Below are positions 1 through 5,484 of a DNA stretch of 5,484 bases, in pieces. Position numbers and translations under genes: made by a program. The stretch lies in contig WFPN01000301.1 of the NCBI GenBank assembly GCA_015487535.1, forward strand, positions 1-5,484, given 5' to 3'. Positions within the stretch are counted from its first letter, which is position 1; each line of letters begins with the position of its first letter. The stretch comes from Aquificaceae bacterium (GTDB lineage: Bacteria > Aquificota > Aquificia > Aquificales > Aquificaceae). The notes below the pieces were generated by a model that ran no database searches, was not told where the DNA came from, and saw only the letters and a program-made list of their open reading frames with translations.

Positions 1-1014
1 CTCCATCAGGGCCGAGTAGAGGGTCGTCGTCTTACCGGAACCGGTTGGACCGGTAACGAGTATCATGCCCCAGGGTTTCCATATGGCCCTCCTGAACTTC
101 TCGAGATCGTCTGGCTCGAAGCCGAGATCCTCCAGCTTTACGTTGAGGTACCTTTCGGCCTCCTGGATCCTCATGACGACCTTCTCGCCGTAAACTGTGG
201 GAACGGTGGATACCCTCAGATCTATCTTCCTCTTCTCTATCTTTATCCTTATCCTACCGTCCTGAGGCTTTCTCTTCTCGGCTATGTCGAGGTTCGCCAT
301 TATCTTGTACCTAGCCACTAGGCTGTCCTTTATGTTCACCGGGAGCTGATGGTATATCCTCAGAACCCCATCTACCCTGTACCTGACTATGACCTTCTTC
401 TCGAAGGGCTCTATGTGTATGTCCGAGGCTCCCATGGAAACTGCTTCGTATATAAGGCCGTTGGCGAGCTTGACTACCGGGGCCTCCTCGGTCGCGTGGA
501 TGAGCTGCTCTATGGGGGTCTCCTCCTCGTCCTTCTCTATCTCCACCTCGGTGTCCTCTATCTGGCTCAGGACATCGCCGAGCTTGGGGAACTGCTTGTC
601 GAGTATCTTCTCTATGGTCGATAGTGAAGCCACGTAGGGTATAACGCTGCTCGCCTTCGTGTAAAACCTTATCTCGTTCACAAGGTTCTGGTTCAAGGGG
701 TTGAGCATTATGACGTGGAGCTTCCCTTTCTCGTACTTCACCGGAACTACCTTGTACTTTCTCATGAACTCCTGGGGTATGGAGTTGAGTATGTGGGAGG
801 GGACCTCGAGCTCGCTCACCTCCTCCTTCCATATCTTCTGGGGGAGTATGTTCTGAAAGAAGTTCATTATGTCCTTCTCGCTGAGTATCTTCAGTCTAAG
901 GAGCGTTTGGAATATGTCCTCGTCCTCCTTCTTCTCTTTTAGGACCTTTTTAACGTCCTGGTCCTTTATGAACCCCGCCTTCACGAGAAGGTTTAAGATC
1001 TTCTCATGCTCCAT
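1..1014 (-). CDS. pilB: Type IV pilus assembly ATPase PilB (GspE/PulE family), N-terminal part, cut by window edge
   Basis: Cytoplasmic hexameric ATPase that powers pilin assembly at the inner membrane. I translated this frame from an ATG at 1014: 338 codons, no stop, running off the left edge. Residues about 1-150 look like the MshEN/T2SSE N-terminal domain. The core then shows GASDIHIEP (S197, D198, H200, E202), VRYRVDGVL (211-218), AEKRKPQDGRI (245-255) and VPTVYGEKVVMRI (271-283). The Walker A loop GPTGSGKTTTLYSAL starts at G322, with the P-loop lysine at K328. The Asp box, Walker B and tetracysteine zinc region would lie beyond the edge. A Walker A lysine near 328 is typical of PilB and later than in short GspE proteins, so I prefer PilB; GspE remains possible. 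The start overlaps the panB stop by 11 nt and has a good ribosome binding site (GAGG, 6 nt spacer), so it is probably translated from the same mRNA. Confidence 0.93.
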   Translation of the reverse strand, partial: MEHEKILNLLVKAGFIKDQDVKKVLKEKKEDEDIFQTLLRLKILSEKDIMNFFQNILPQKIWKEEVSELEVPSHILNSIPQEFMRKYKVVPVKYEKGKLHVIMLNPLNQNLVNEIRFYTKASSVIPYVASLSTIEKILDKQFPKLGDVLSQIEDTEVEIEKDEEETPIEQLIHATEEAPVVKLANGLIYEAVSMGASDIHIEPFEKKVIVRYRVDGVLRIYHQLPVNIKDSLVARYKIMANLDIAEKRKPQDGRIRIKIEKRKIDLRVSTVPTVYGEKVVMRIQEAERYLNVKLEDLGFEPDDLEKFRRAIWKPWGMILVTGPTGSGKTTTLYSALME

Positions 1015-1801
1015 AGCTTTCCTCTTCTGAGGGGAAAGATCCCTCCTCTACGTCTATTTTAAATTTACGCAGGGCTTCCTTAAAGATCTTTGCACCCTCT
1101 ACATACCTCCTGACGAACCTGGGTTTGATCTCCTCATAAAGCCCCACGATGTCATGGAATACGAGCACCTGACCATCGCAGTACCTGCCCGCCCCTATGC
1201 CCACGGTTATAGCATCGGAGGTTTCGGTGAGTTCTTTAGCCACCTGCCAGTGGACGCTCTCCAAGACTATCATGAAAGCACCCGCGTTTTCGAGAGCTTT
1301 GAAGCTCCTTTTAAGCCTCTCTGTCTCTTCCTTACCGAAGACCTTAGGGCCTCCGAAGCTGTGAACCGACTGAGGTGTGTATCCTATGTGTCCCACCACG
1401 GGAATTCCTATCGAGTGAAGCCTGTAAACCAGCTCCGCTATCTCCTCACCGCCCTCGAGCTTCACGGCCTGGGCGCAGGTCTCCTTCAAGACCCTCCCGC
1501 AGTTCCTGATCGCCTCCTCCAACGATACCTGATAGCTCAGAAAGGGCATATCCACGATTACGAAGGTGTTTGGGGCACCCCTGCAAACAGCCTTCGTATG
1601 GTATATCATCTCGTCGAGCGTAACCGAGAGTGTGGTGTCCAGCCCCTGGAAAACCATACCCAAGGAGTCCCCAACCAGGATGGAGTCTATGCCCACCTCC
1701 TCACAGAACCTAGCCGAGAGGTAGTCGTAGGTGGAAACCATCGTTATCTTCTCTCCCCTCTCCTTCTTTTTCTTAAGTGTCCGAAGGGTGATCCTAGCCA
1801 T
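1004..1801 (-). CDS. panB: 3-methyl-2-oxobutanoate hydroxymethyltransferase (ketopantoate hydroxymethyltransferase)
   Basis: Cytoplasmic enzyme that transfers a hydroxymethyl group from 5,10-methylene-tetrahydrofolate to alpha-ketoisovalerate, giving ketopantoate; it is the first committed step of pantothenate and coenzyme A synthesis. The 265 residues match the family's usual length of about 260-280. Family motifs appear in order: STYDYLSA (23-30), LVGDSLGM (42-49), RGAPNTFVIVDMPF (74-87), AVKLEGG (112-118), GHIGYTPQSV (137-146), VLESV with E181, and GIGAG (201-205). By alignment to E. coli PanB, D45, D84 and E116 are the Mg-binding positions, K114 binds substrate, and E181 is the general base; all are present. 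The ATG lies 5 nt after the stop of the upstream 79-codon gene. There is no obvious Shine-Dalgarno, so translation probably relies on coupling. The last codons overlap the pilB start. Confidence 0.97.
   Translation of the reverse strand: MARITLRTLKKKKERGEKITMVSTYDYLSARFCEEVGIDSILVGDSLGMVFQGLDTTLSVTLDEMIYHTKAVCRGAPNTFVIVDMPFLSYQVSLEEAIRNCGRVLKETCAQAVKLEGGEEIAELVYRLHSIGIPVVGHIGYTPQSVHSFGGPKVFGKEETERLKRSFKALENAGAFMIVLESVHWQVAKELTETSDAITVGIGAGRYCDGQVLVFHDIVGLYEEIKPRFVRRYVEGAKIFKEALRKFKIDVEEGSFPSEEESYGA
1020..1025 (-). promoter_or_regulatory. Ribosome binding site of pilB inside the end of panB
   Basis: On the minus strand AGAGGA lies 5 to 6 nt before the ATG at 1014. It is the clearest Shine-Dalgarno sequence in the minus-strand gene string. 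It supports the pilB start chosen here, even though that start lies inside panB. Confidence 0.6.
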
Positions 1802-1806
1802 CGAAC

Positions 1807-2046
1807 TTATTTTAAGTTAAGCCTTCTTCTGTAAACTACCTTTATAATCAGGCACGCTATCAGCTTCCTAAGCAGCCCTCCCCTCTTGCCTCCCAGGCGT
1901 TTGAGACCCTTCAGAAGTCTCCTTTTACTTACGAGACCCAGCATGTAGAGCGCGAGAAGCAGAAAGGGCCATCCGGGAAGCAGGGGGAGTACAAGACCGA
2001 GAACACCGGCTACCAGCAGGAGGATTACGGCCAGGAGCCTTATCAC
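1807..2046 (-). CDS. Small two-helix inner-membrane protein resembling DUF454/PGPGW families
   Basis: A 79-residue protein starting with GTG, whose start overlaps the TGA stop of the upstream transporter gene (GTGA). Residues about 3-20 form one hydrophobic helix. The segment LPLLPGWPFLLLALYMLG (20-37) makes a turn and a second helix. The remainder is strongly basic, with Lys/Arg clusters at 41-61 and 73-79 and a short hydrophobic patch (KLIACLIIKVV, 61-71), which by the positive-inside rule suggests a cytoplasmic tail. The PLLPGWPF core recalls the LPLLPxxPF signature of DUF454 (YbaN-like) proteins and the proline-glycine-tryptophan signature of PGPGW membrane proteins. I recognise the pattern but not a function. 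The overlap with the transporter gene makes coupled translation likely. A role with that transporter is possible but unproven. Confidence 0.8.
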   Translation of the reverse strand: MIRLLAVILLLVAGVLGLVLPLLPGWPFLLLALYMLGLVSKRRLLKGLKRLGGKRGGLLRKLIACLIIKVVYRRRLNLK

Positions 2047-2462
2047 CTTGATGTAGTTATAAGTATAACCCCCAGCACCACGAGGATAGTTCCCAGGAGT
2101 TTCATGAAGGAAAAGGCCTCACCTAGGAGAATGAAGGCAAGAAGGCTTGCCCAGAGGGGAGAGCTCGCTACTATGGGTGCCACTACCGACACCTCACCGA
2201 CCTTTATCGCCTTGTAGTAGAGTAGAAGCCCGAGGAGGCCTGACACGAACCCCCCGAAGGAAACTATGATAAGGTCCCTCGTGGGATAGCTCAGGGATTC
2301 CCTAACGAGCAGTATGGACACGAAGGCAAACAGGGCTGCGGTAAGGTTATGGTAAAAGATACCTACGAGAGGAGGCACCTCTCCCCGGAGCCCTATCTTG
2401 AATATTAGAGGTGCGGTTCCCCAGACGAGGGCCGAAAGGAGGGCGAACAGAACGGCCTTCAT
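2043..2462 (-). CDS. Half-size EamA/DMT-superfamily transporter
   Basis: A 139-residue hydrophobic protein with about five transmembrane helices (roughly 3-22, 32-53, 64-83, 92-112 and 118-136). It holds one EamA unit rather than the usual two of 10-helix drug/metabolite transporters. Visible marks are ALVWGTAPLIFK near the N-terminus, YKAIKVGEVSVVAPI (83-97) and PLWASLLAFILLGE (102-115), the conserved end of an EamA repeat. Family members export or import small metabolites; the substrate cannot be told from the sequence. A single-unit protein must presumably pair, as a homodimer or with another half. The ATG overlaps the xth stop as ATGA, with a GGAG only 2 nt before it, so coupling to xth is likely. 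The other end overlaps the GTG of the 79-codon gene. Confidence 0.9.
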   Translation of the reverse strand: MKAVLFALLSALVWGTAPLIFKIGLRGEVPPLVGIFYHNLTAALFAFVSILLVRESLSYPTRDLIIVSFGGFVSGLLGLLLYYKAIKVGEVSVVAPIVASSPLWASLLAFILLGEAFSFMKLLGTILVVLGVILITTSR

Positions 2463-3235
2463 GTCTCCAACACCCCGATCACGGGAGCATGGTCCGAAGG
2501 TTTAGGTTTCCTTCTCTTCCTAGGCCACAGATCCACGAACACATCCCTCAGCTTATCCTTCAAGGGATCCGTTACGAGTATGTAGTCTATCCTCATACCC
2601 TTGTCCTTCCAGATCATGCCCCCTATGTAGTCCCACCAGGTAAACTGGACCTTGTCAGGGTACAGATACCTGAAAGCGTCTATAAACCCCCACTCTATAA
2701 TCCTCTCGAAGGCTTCCCTCTCCTCCTTCATGGTGCCTATGGTATCTCTCAGAAGCTCCGGATCGAAGACGTCTATATCCTCTCCCGCCACGTTGAAGTC
2801 CCCAACCATGCATACAGGATCATTCGGGGAGAAGTTCTCCTTCAAGAACTGAAGGAGTCTCTCGTAAAACTCGAGCTTGTAGTAGAACTTTTCCGTTCCC
2901 CTCAGGTCCCCGTGAGGGGCGTACACGTTCACGAACCATATACCCTCTATCCTTCCTGTTATGATCCTCTTCTGCCTATCGAAGTACTCGTCCCCAAAAC
3001 CCTTTCTCACCTCCTCTATGGGGAACTTGGAGCATATACATACCCCGTTGTAGGCCTTCTGGGAGAATACCTCGCACTCGTAACCCTTGGCCCTGAACTC
3101 TTCGAAGGGGAAGTTTTTCTCCTCCTGCTTTAGCTCCTGGAGGCAGAGAACATCTACCGGCTGTCTTTCGAGCCACTGGAAGAGTAGATCCTTCCTCGCC
3201 TTTATGGAGTTTACGTTGTAGGTTGCGACCTTCAT
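2459..3235 (-). CDS. xth: Exodeoxyribonuclease III / AP endonuclease (ExoIII family)
   Basis: Base-excision repair nuclease that cuts DNA 5' to abasic sites and removes 3' blocking groups and nucleotides. It uses Mg and the endonuclease/exonuclease/phosphatase fold. The protein is 258 residues, the usual size for the family. All family positions are present: N7 in YNVNSIKARKD, E34 in LCLQELK, Y105 in NVYAPHG, D146 and N148 in VGDFNVA, D217 in RIDYIL, and the catalytic pair D248-H249 in SDHAPV near the C-terminus. The frame stays open upstream to 3292, but that part is the tRNA gene read as protein. The ATG at 3235, giving MKVATYNVNSIK, matches the N-terminus of the family. It lies 9 nt after the encoded CCA of the tRNA, with only a weak GGA as ribosome binding site. 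The stop overlaps the start of the EamA gene. Confidence 0.96.
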   Translation of the reverse strand: MKVATYNVNSIKARKDLLFQWLERQPVDVLCLQELKQEEKNFPFEEFRAKGYECEVFSQKAYNGVCICSKFPIEEVRKGFGDEYFDRQKRIITGRIEGIWFVNVYAPHGDLRGTEKFYYKLEFYERLLQFLKENFSPNDPVCMVGDFNVAGEDIDVFDPELLRDTIGTMKEEREAFERIIEWGFIDAFRYLYPDKVQFTWWDYIGGMIWKDKGMRIDYILVTDPLKDKLRDVFVDLWPRKRRKPKPSDHAPVIGVLET

Positions 3236-3244
3236 GTTTCCAGC

Positions 3245-3335
3245 TGGCGGAGGGGGTGGGATTCGAACCCACGGAGGGCTGCGAACCCTCAAGGGATTTC
3301 AAATCCCCCGCCTTCGTCCGCTCGGCCACCCCTCC
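3245..3335 (-). tRNA. tRNA-Ser (anticodon TGA), CCA encoded
   Basis: On the minus strand the acceptor stem GGAGGGG (from 3335) pairs perfectly with CCCCTCC (3255-3249), followed by discriminator G (3248) and an encoded CCA (3247-3245). The D arm carries the serine-type TGGCCGAGCGG. The anticodon stem GGGGA/TCCCT (one G-T pair) encloses the loop TTTGAAA with anticodon TGA, which reads UCA and related serine codons. A long variable arm (GAGGG with CCCTC) marks a class II tRNA. The T arm is GTGGG-TTCGAAT-CCCAC. The gene lies 18 nt after the 101-codon gene and 9 nt before xth, all in one direction, so it is probably excised from a polycistronic transcript. Confidence 0.97.
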
Positions 3336-3353
3336 TTGGAAAAGGGATATTAA

Positions 3354-3659
3354 TCAGCCTCCTCCGTACTCGCTCTGATCTATCTCCATTTCGAACTCTT
3401 GTATAAAGTGCTCTATGAGATTGACGAGCTCCTCCAGATCCTTCTTCAGATGGTACTCGTAAAGGTCTATCCTCCTCTCGTAGTAATGCTCGTTAACGTA
3501 GTATCTAACCCTCACGTATGGGACGCCGACCTCCGATTCGTACCCCTCCTCCCCTGGGAGGAATACGTCCACATCCACCTCGCTGCCTTCACTCTTGTTC
3601 TTGAAGATCTCCCTGAGTTCGAGAACCTTCTCCTTGTACTTCTCCCATTCATGCTTCAT
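3354..3659 (-). CDS. Conserved-looking small acidic protein of unknown function
   Basis: A 101-residue protein that I do not recognise. It starts with a charged helix (MKHEWEKYKEKVLELREIF, 1-19). An acidic middle follows with strand-like alternation (VDVDVFLPGE, then VPYVRVRYYVNEHYYERRIDLYEY). A second amphipathic helix rich in Leu/Glu (KKDLEELVNLIEHFIQEFE) comes next, and a flexible tail ends in Tyr-Gly-Gly-Gly. It has no signal peptide, membrane segment or cysteine, so it is probably cytoplasmic. Its Glu/Lys/Tyr-rich composition and codon use match its neighbours, which argues for a real gene rather than a chance frame. It lies 11 nt after the lpxI stop and 18 nt before the tRNA on the same strand, so it is likely part of the lpxI transcript. 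No clear Shine-Dalgarno precedes the ATG at 3659. Confidence 0.75.
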   Translation of the reverse strand: MKHEWEKYKEKVLELREIFKNKSEGSEVDVDVFLPGEEGYESEVGVPYVRVRYYVNEHYYERRIDLYEYHLKKDLEELVNLIEHFIQEFEMEIDQSEYGGG

Positions 3660-3670
3660 GGTGGTTCATT

Positions 3671-4456
3671 TTAACACAACCCGATCACGGAGATACCGAG
3701 CCTATCCGCAACCCTCAGGAACTTCTCCTTATCGACTATATAGACCTTACCCGCCTCTAGGAACAGGGAGTCTGCCTTCACCTCCCTCATAACCTCAAGG
3801 GTCTCGATCCCGACCGTGGGAACGTCTATCCTGAAGTCCTGGTTCTTCCTAGCCACCTTCACAACCCTAGTTCCCTTTCCTCCTATCCTTCCTCCCCTCC
3901 TTATAGTCTCCTGTGTACCCTCCATAGCTTCAACGGCAACTACAGCCTTGTTCTTTACCACTACCGTCTGACCCACATCGAGCTCCGCCAGTTCCTTAGC
4001 TATGAAGAACCCAAAGATACCGTCCTCGGTAGCCTCCTCCTCAGGCTTCCTCCTGCCCATAACACCCTCGTCAGCTAGGAGCTCCCTAAGGTACGGTGTA
4101 GGGTCTATAAACTCAAAGCCTTCCTCTTCGAGGACTTCCATAAAGGCCTTCACCAGACTCGCCGGTCTTCTATCTTTTGCACGCCTTAAAACGGAGAGAG
4201 CTTTCAGATCGAAGTTGAGAAAGCCCGTGTATATAAGCCTGTGTTCGAACTTCCCGAGCATAACGATCTCATGAACCCCCTTCTTTTTAAAGAGCTTTAT
4301 CAACCCCCCTACTTTTCCCACAGGCAGGAGCTCGTCCACCTGCGAGTCGGTTATACCCTTCACACCTACGCTGAAGACCTCCTCCCCCGATCTCCGTGCC
4401 GATTCTCTGAAGATCTCAGGCAGCCTACCCCTTCCAGCTATAAGACCGATGGGCAT
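3671..4456 (-). CDS. lpxI: UDP-2,3-diacylglucosamine pyrophosphatase LpxI (DUF1009)
   Basis: Hydrolyses UDP-2,3-diacylglucosamine to 2,3-diacylglucosamine 1-phosphate (lipid X) and UMP, the fourth step of lipid A synthesis at the inner membrane; it replaces LpxH in lineages lacking that enzyme. The 261-residue product begins MPIGLIAGRGRLPEIF, the N-terminal glycine-rich motif of LpxI. It later shows ELDVGQTVVVK (158-168), AVEAMEGT (174-181) and RKNQDFRIDVPTVG (203-216). From memory of Caulobacter LpxI, the Asp in that last motif (D211 here) corresponds to an important catalytic-site aspartate. The frame extends upstream to a TTG at 4516, but those 20 residues lack family similarity and overlap rng, so I choose the ATG at 4456. 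No Shine-Dalgarno is visible. It heads the minus-strand gene string and marks the organism as an LPS-making diderm. Confidence 0.94.
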   Translation of the reverse strand: MPIGLIAGRGRLPEIFRESARRSGEEVFSVGVKGITDSQVDELLPVGKVGGLIKLFKKKGVHEIVMLGKFEHRLIYTGFLNFDLKALSVLRRAKDRRPASLVKAFMEVLEEEGFEFIDPTPYLRELLADEGVMGRRKPEEEATEDGIFGFFIAKELAELDVGQTVVVKNKAVVAVEAMEGTQETIRRGGRIGGKGTRVVKVARKNQDFRIDVPTVGIETLEVMREVKADSLFLEAGKVYIVDKEKFLRVADRLGISVIGLC

Positions 4457-4484
4457 ATCAGAAAATACTTTAAAATATCTACCG
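4457..4484. promoter_or_regulatory. 28-bp AT-rich divergent spacer between lpxI and rng, candidate back-to-back promoters
   Basis: This is all that separates the two chosen start codons. It contains AAAATA twice (4462-4467 and 4472-4477), 10 bp apart, and a near-palindrome at 4465-4478 (ATACTTT/AAAATAT, one mismatched pair). On the plus strand TAAAAT (4471-4476) matches 5 of 6 bases of a -10 box and would place transcription start at about the rng ATG. On the minus strand TATTTT (4467-4462) matches 4 of 6 and would place start at about the lpxI ATG. I see no good -35 boxes. Neither gene has a Shine-Dalgarno, which fits leaderless or near-leaderless transcripts, but this is inference from short AT-rich motifs. 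Confidence 0.35.
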
Positions 4485-5484
4485 ATGGATGTGCGCCTTA
4501 TAATATCCGCAAGCAAAAGCCTCGTGCTTTCCTTCCTCCTAAAGGATAAGGAGATCTCGGAGATAAAGGTAGAGAAGAGGGAGGATCAGAGGCTTGCAGG
4601 GAGCATATTCAAGGGGAGGATAAAGAGACTCGCCAAGAGCCTGAACGGAGCCTTTGTGGATATAGGTCTCGATAAGGAGGCTTACCTGCCTTTCAAGGGT
4701 CTGGACGGTGAGGGTGAGGAGGGGTGTGCCCCTCTGGACGTGGGGGCCGAGGTGATAGTTCAGATGAAAAGGGAGCCCATGGAGGAGAAGGGGGCAAAGG
4801 TAACCTGCCGTATAAGCATACCTGGGAAGTACCTCGTTTACCTGCCCACTACAAACAAGGTCTTCGTATCCTCGAAGATAGAGAGCGAGGAGAAAAGGAA
4901 GTACTTCAAGGAGCTCCTCGAAAGGGAGCTTCAGAACGATGGAGTGATAGTTAGGACTTCCGCCGAGTGGGTCTCGGAAGAGGAGCTCTTGCAGGAACTG
5001 GACTCCTTAAGAAGGACCTGGGATAAGATAAGGGAGAAGGCCTCTTCCATCAAGGCGGGTCTCCTCCACGAGGAGGTTCCGATCTGGGCACAGATGATAA
5101 GGGACTACTGGCACGATCTATCCGAGATAGTGGTCGATGACAGGGAGCTGTGGGCAGAGATTCTCTCGTTCCTGGAAGAGAACTTCCCCGAACTGGTCGA
5201 GAAGGTTAGGTACGTGAGGGACATGAGCGTCTTCTTCAAGAGGTATGGCCTCGACAAGGCTATGACCAAGCTCTTCGCCAAGTATATATGGCTGAAGGGA
5301 GGAGGGTACATAATCATAGAGGAGACCGAGGCCATGACCGTCATAGATGTGAACAGCGGATCCGGGTGTGGAGATACCCTGGAAGAGAACGCACTTAAGA
5401 CCAACCTCGAGGCCGCCGAAGAGATAGCCAAGCAGATAAAACTCAGGGATATAGGCGGCATCATAATAATAGACTTCATAGACA
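4485..5484 (+). CDS. rng: Ribonuclease E/G family endoribonuclease, N-terminal part, cut by window edge
   Basis: Single-strand-specific endoribonuclease that matures rRNA and tRNA and starts mRNA decay, favouring 5'-monophosphate RNA. I read 333 codons without a stop from an ATG at 4485. An S1 domain spans about 38-110 (IFKGRIKRLA, then GAFVDIGLDKEAYLPF). Next come KGAKVTCRISIPGKYLVYLP (102-121), VIVRTSAE (154-161; R157-T158 match the 5'-phosphate sensor Arg-Thr of E. coli RNase E), and the DNase I-like catalytic part with TVIDVNSGSG (D288, N290), EENALKTNLEAAEEIAKQ (300-317) and IIIIDFID (D330). D288 and D330 align with catalytic D303 and D346 of RNase E. The window ends before the zinc-link cysteines, so RNase G and a longer RNase E cannot be told apart. 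An in-frame ATG at 4449 exists, but the family alignment favours 4485. No Shine-Dalgarno is seen. Confidence 0.93.
   Translation, partial: MDVRLIISASKSLVLSFLLKDKEISEIKVEKREDQRLAGSIFKGRIKRLAKSLNGAFVDIGLDKEAYLPFKGLDGEGEEGCAPLDVGAEVIVQMKREPMEEKGAKVTCRISIPGKYLVYLPTTNKVFVSSKIESEEKRKYFKELLERELQNDGVIVRTSAEWVSEEELLQELDSLRRTWDKIREKASSIKAGLLHEEVPIWAQMIRDYWHDLSEIVVDDRELWAEILSFLEENFPELVEKVRYVRDMSVFFKRYGLDKAMTKLFAKYIWLKGGGYIIIEETEAMTVIDVNSGSGCGDTLEENALKTNLEAAEEIAKQIKLRDIGGIIIIDFID

Noticed and set aside
311..832. Minus-strand 173-codon frame, plus several plus-strand frames, inside pilB
   Set aside because: The pilB frame on the same DNA carries all expected ATPase motifs; the others are low-complexity, Arg/Gly/Pro-rich or Leu/Tyr-rich shadows.
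1154..1834. Plus-strand open frame of 226 codons opposite panB
   Set aside because: It is antisense to a complete, clearly recognised panB; the composition is that of a shadow frame and no domain is visible.
2411..3133. Plus-strand open frame of 240 codons opposite xth
   Set aside because: It is antisense to intact xth and lacks any recognisable motif.
3236..3292. A 19-residue N-terminal extension of xth (reading VRIPPPPP) in an open frame
   Set aside because: These codons are the 3' half of tRNA-Ser read as protein, a common annotation artefact. The ATG at 3235 matches the ExoIII family N-terminus.
2976..3329. Minus-strand open frame of 117 codons (starting MAERTKAGDL)
   Set aside because: It begins inside the tRNA and continues out of frame through xth, with no family features.
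3357..3365. Strong Shine-Dalgarno-like GGAGGAGGC (minus) at the end of the 101-codon gene
   Set aside because: It encodes the Gly-Gly-Gly tail, and no start codon follows at a usable distance before the tRNA.
4499..4504. Perfect TATAAT on the plus strand
   Set aside because: It lies inside rng codons 5-7 (Leu-Ile-Ile, ATA-rich) and has no -35 partner that I could see. It would start a transcript after the rng start codon.
5105..5479. Minus-strand 124-codon frame opposite rng
   Set aside because: It is serine-rich and antisense to the conserved catalytic region of rng.
1..5484. Mobile element, CRISPR array, toxin-antitoxin or defence system, or a tRNA-borne attachment site
   Set aside because: No integrase, transposase, repeat array or duplicated tRNA end is visible; composition is even across the window and every gene but one fits a housekeeping or structural family.

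Overview
The window most likely comes from a thermophilic, diderm bacterium of the Aquificota (Aquifex/Hydrogenobacter/Thermocrinis type). This is inferred from: proteins rich in Glu and Lys; heavy use of ATA (Ile) and AGG (Arg) codons; a lipid A pathway gene of the LpxI type; genes with unrelated jobs packed end to end; and a tRNA with an encoded CCA sitting inside a gene string. The genus cannot be fixed from the sequence alone.

Layout. Bases 4456 down to 1 form one uninterrupted minus-strand series: lpxI (lipid A synthesis), a 101-residue protein of unknown function, tRNA-Ser(TGA), xth (exonuclease III/AP endonuclease), a half-size EamA transporter, a 79-residue membrane protein, panB (pantothenate synthesis), and the N-terminal 338 codons of pilB (type IV pilus assembly ATPase), cut by the left edge of the window. 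All gaps are 18 nt or less. Three of the junctions overlap (ATGA, GTGA and an 11-nt overlap), so co-transcription and translational coupling are likely. On the plus strand, divergent from lpxI, starts rng (RNase E/G family), cut by the right edge after both catalytic aspartates. Only 28 bp separate the most likely lpxI and rng start codons.

How the genes fit together. There is no single pathway here. The string joins outer-membrane lipid synthesis, DNA repair, a small-molecule transporter, a vitamin pathway enzyme and pilus assembly. The most notable arrangement is the tRNA inside the string. Its encoded CCA ends 9 nt before the xth start codon, so tRNA maturation would cut the transcript and leave xth and the genes after it with an almost leaderless 5' end. 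An RNase G/E homologue, from a family able to take part in tRNA and mRNA maturation, lies next door; any functional link is inference.

Every stretch of the window is accounted for and no gap exceeds 300 bp. I see no CRISPR array, insertion sequence, integrase or clear intrinsic terminator, and no convincing unknown multi-gene system. The best leads are the tRNA-xth junction, the tiny divergent promoter region, and the unrecognised 101-residue protein.
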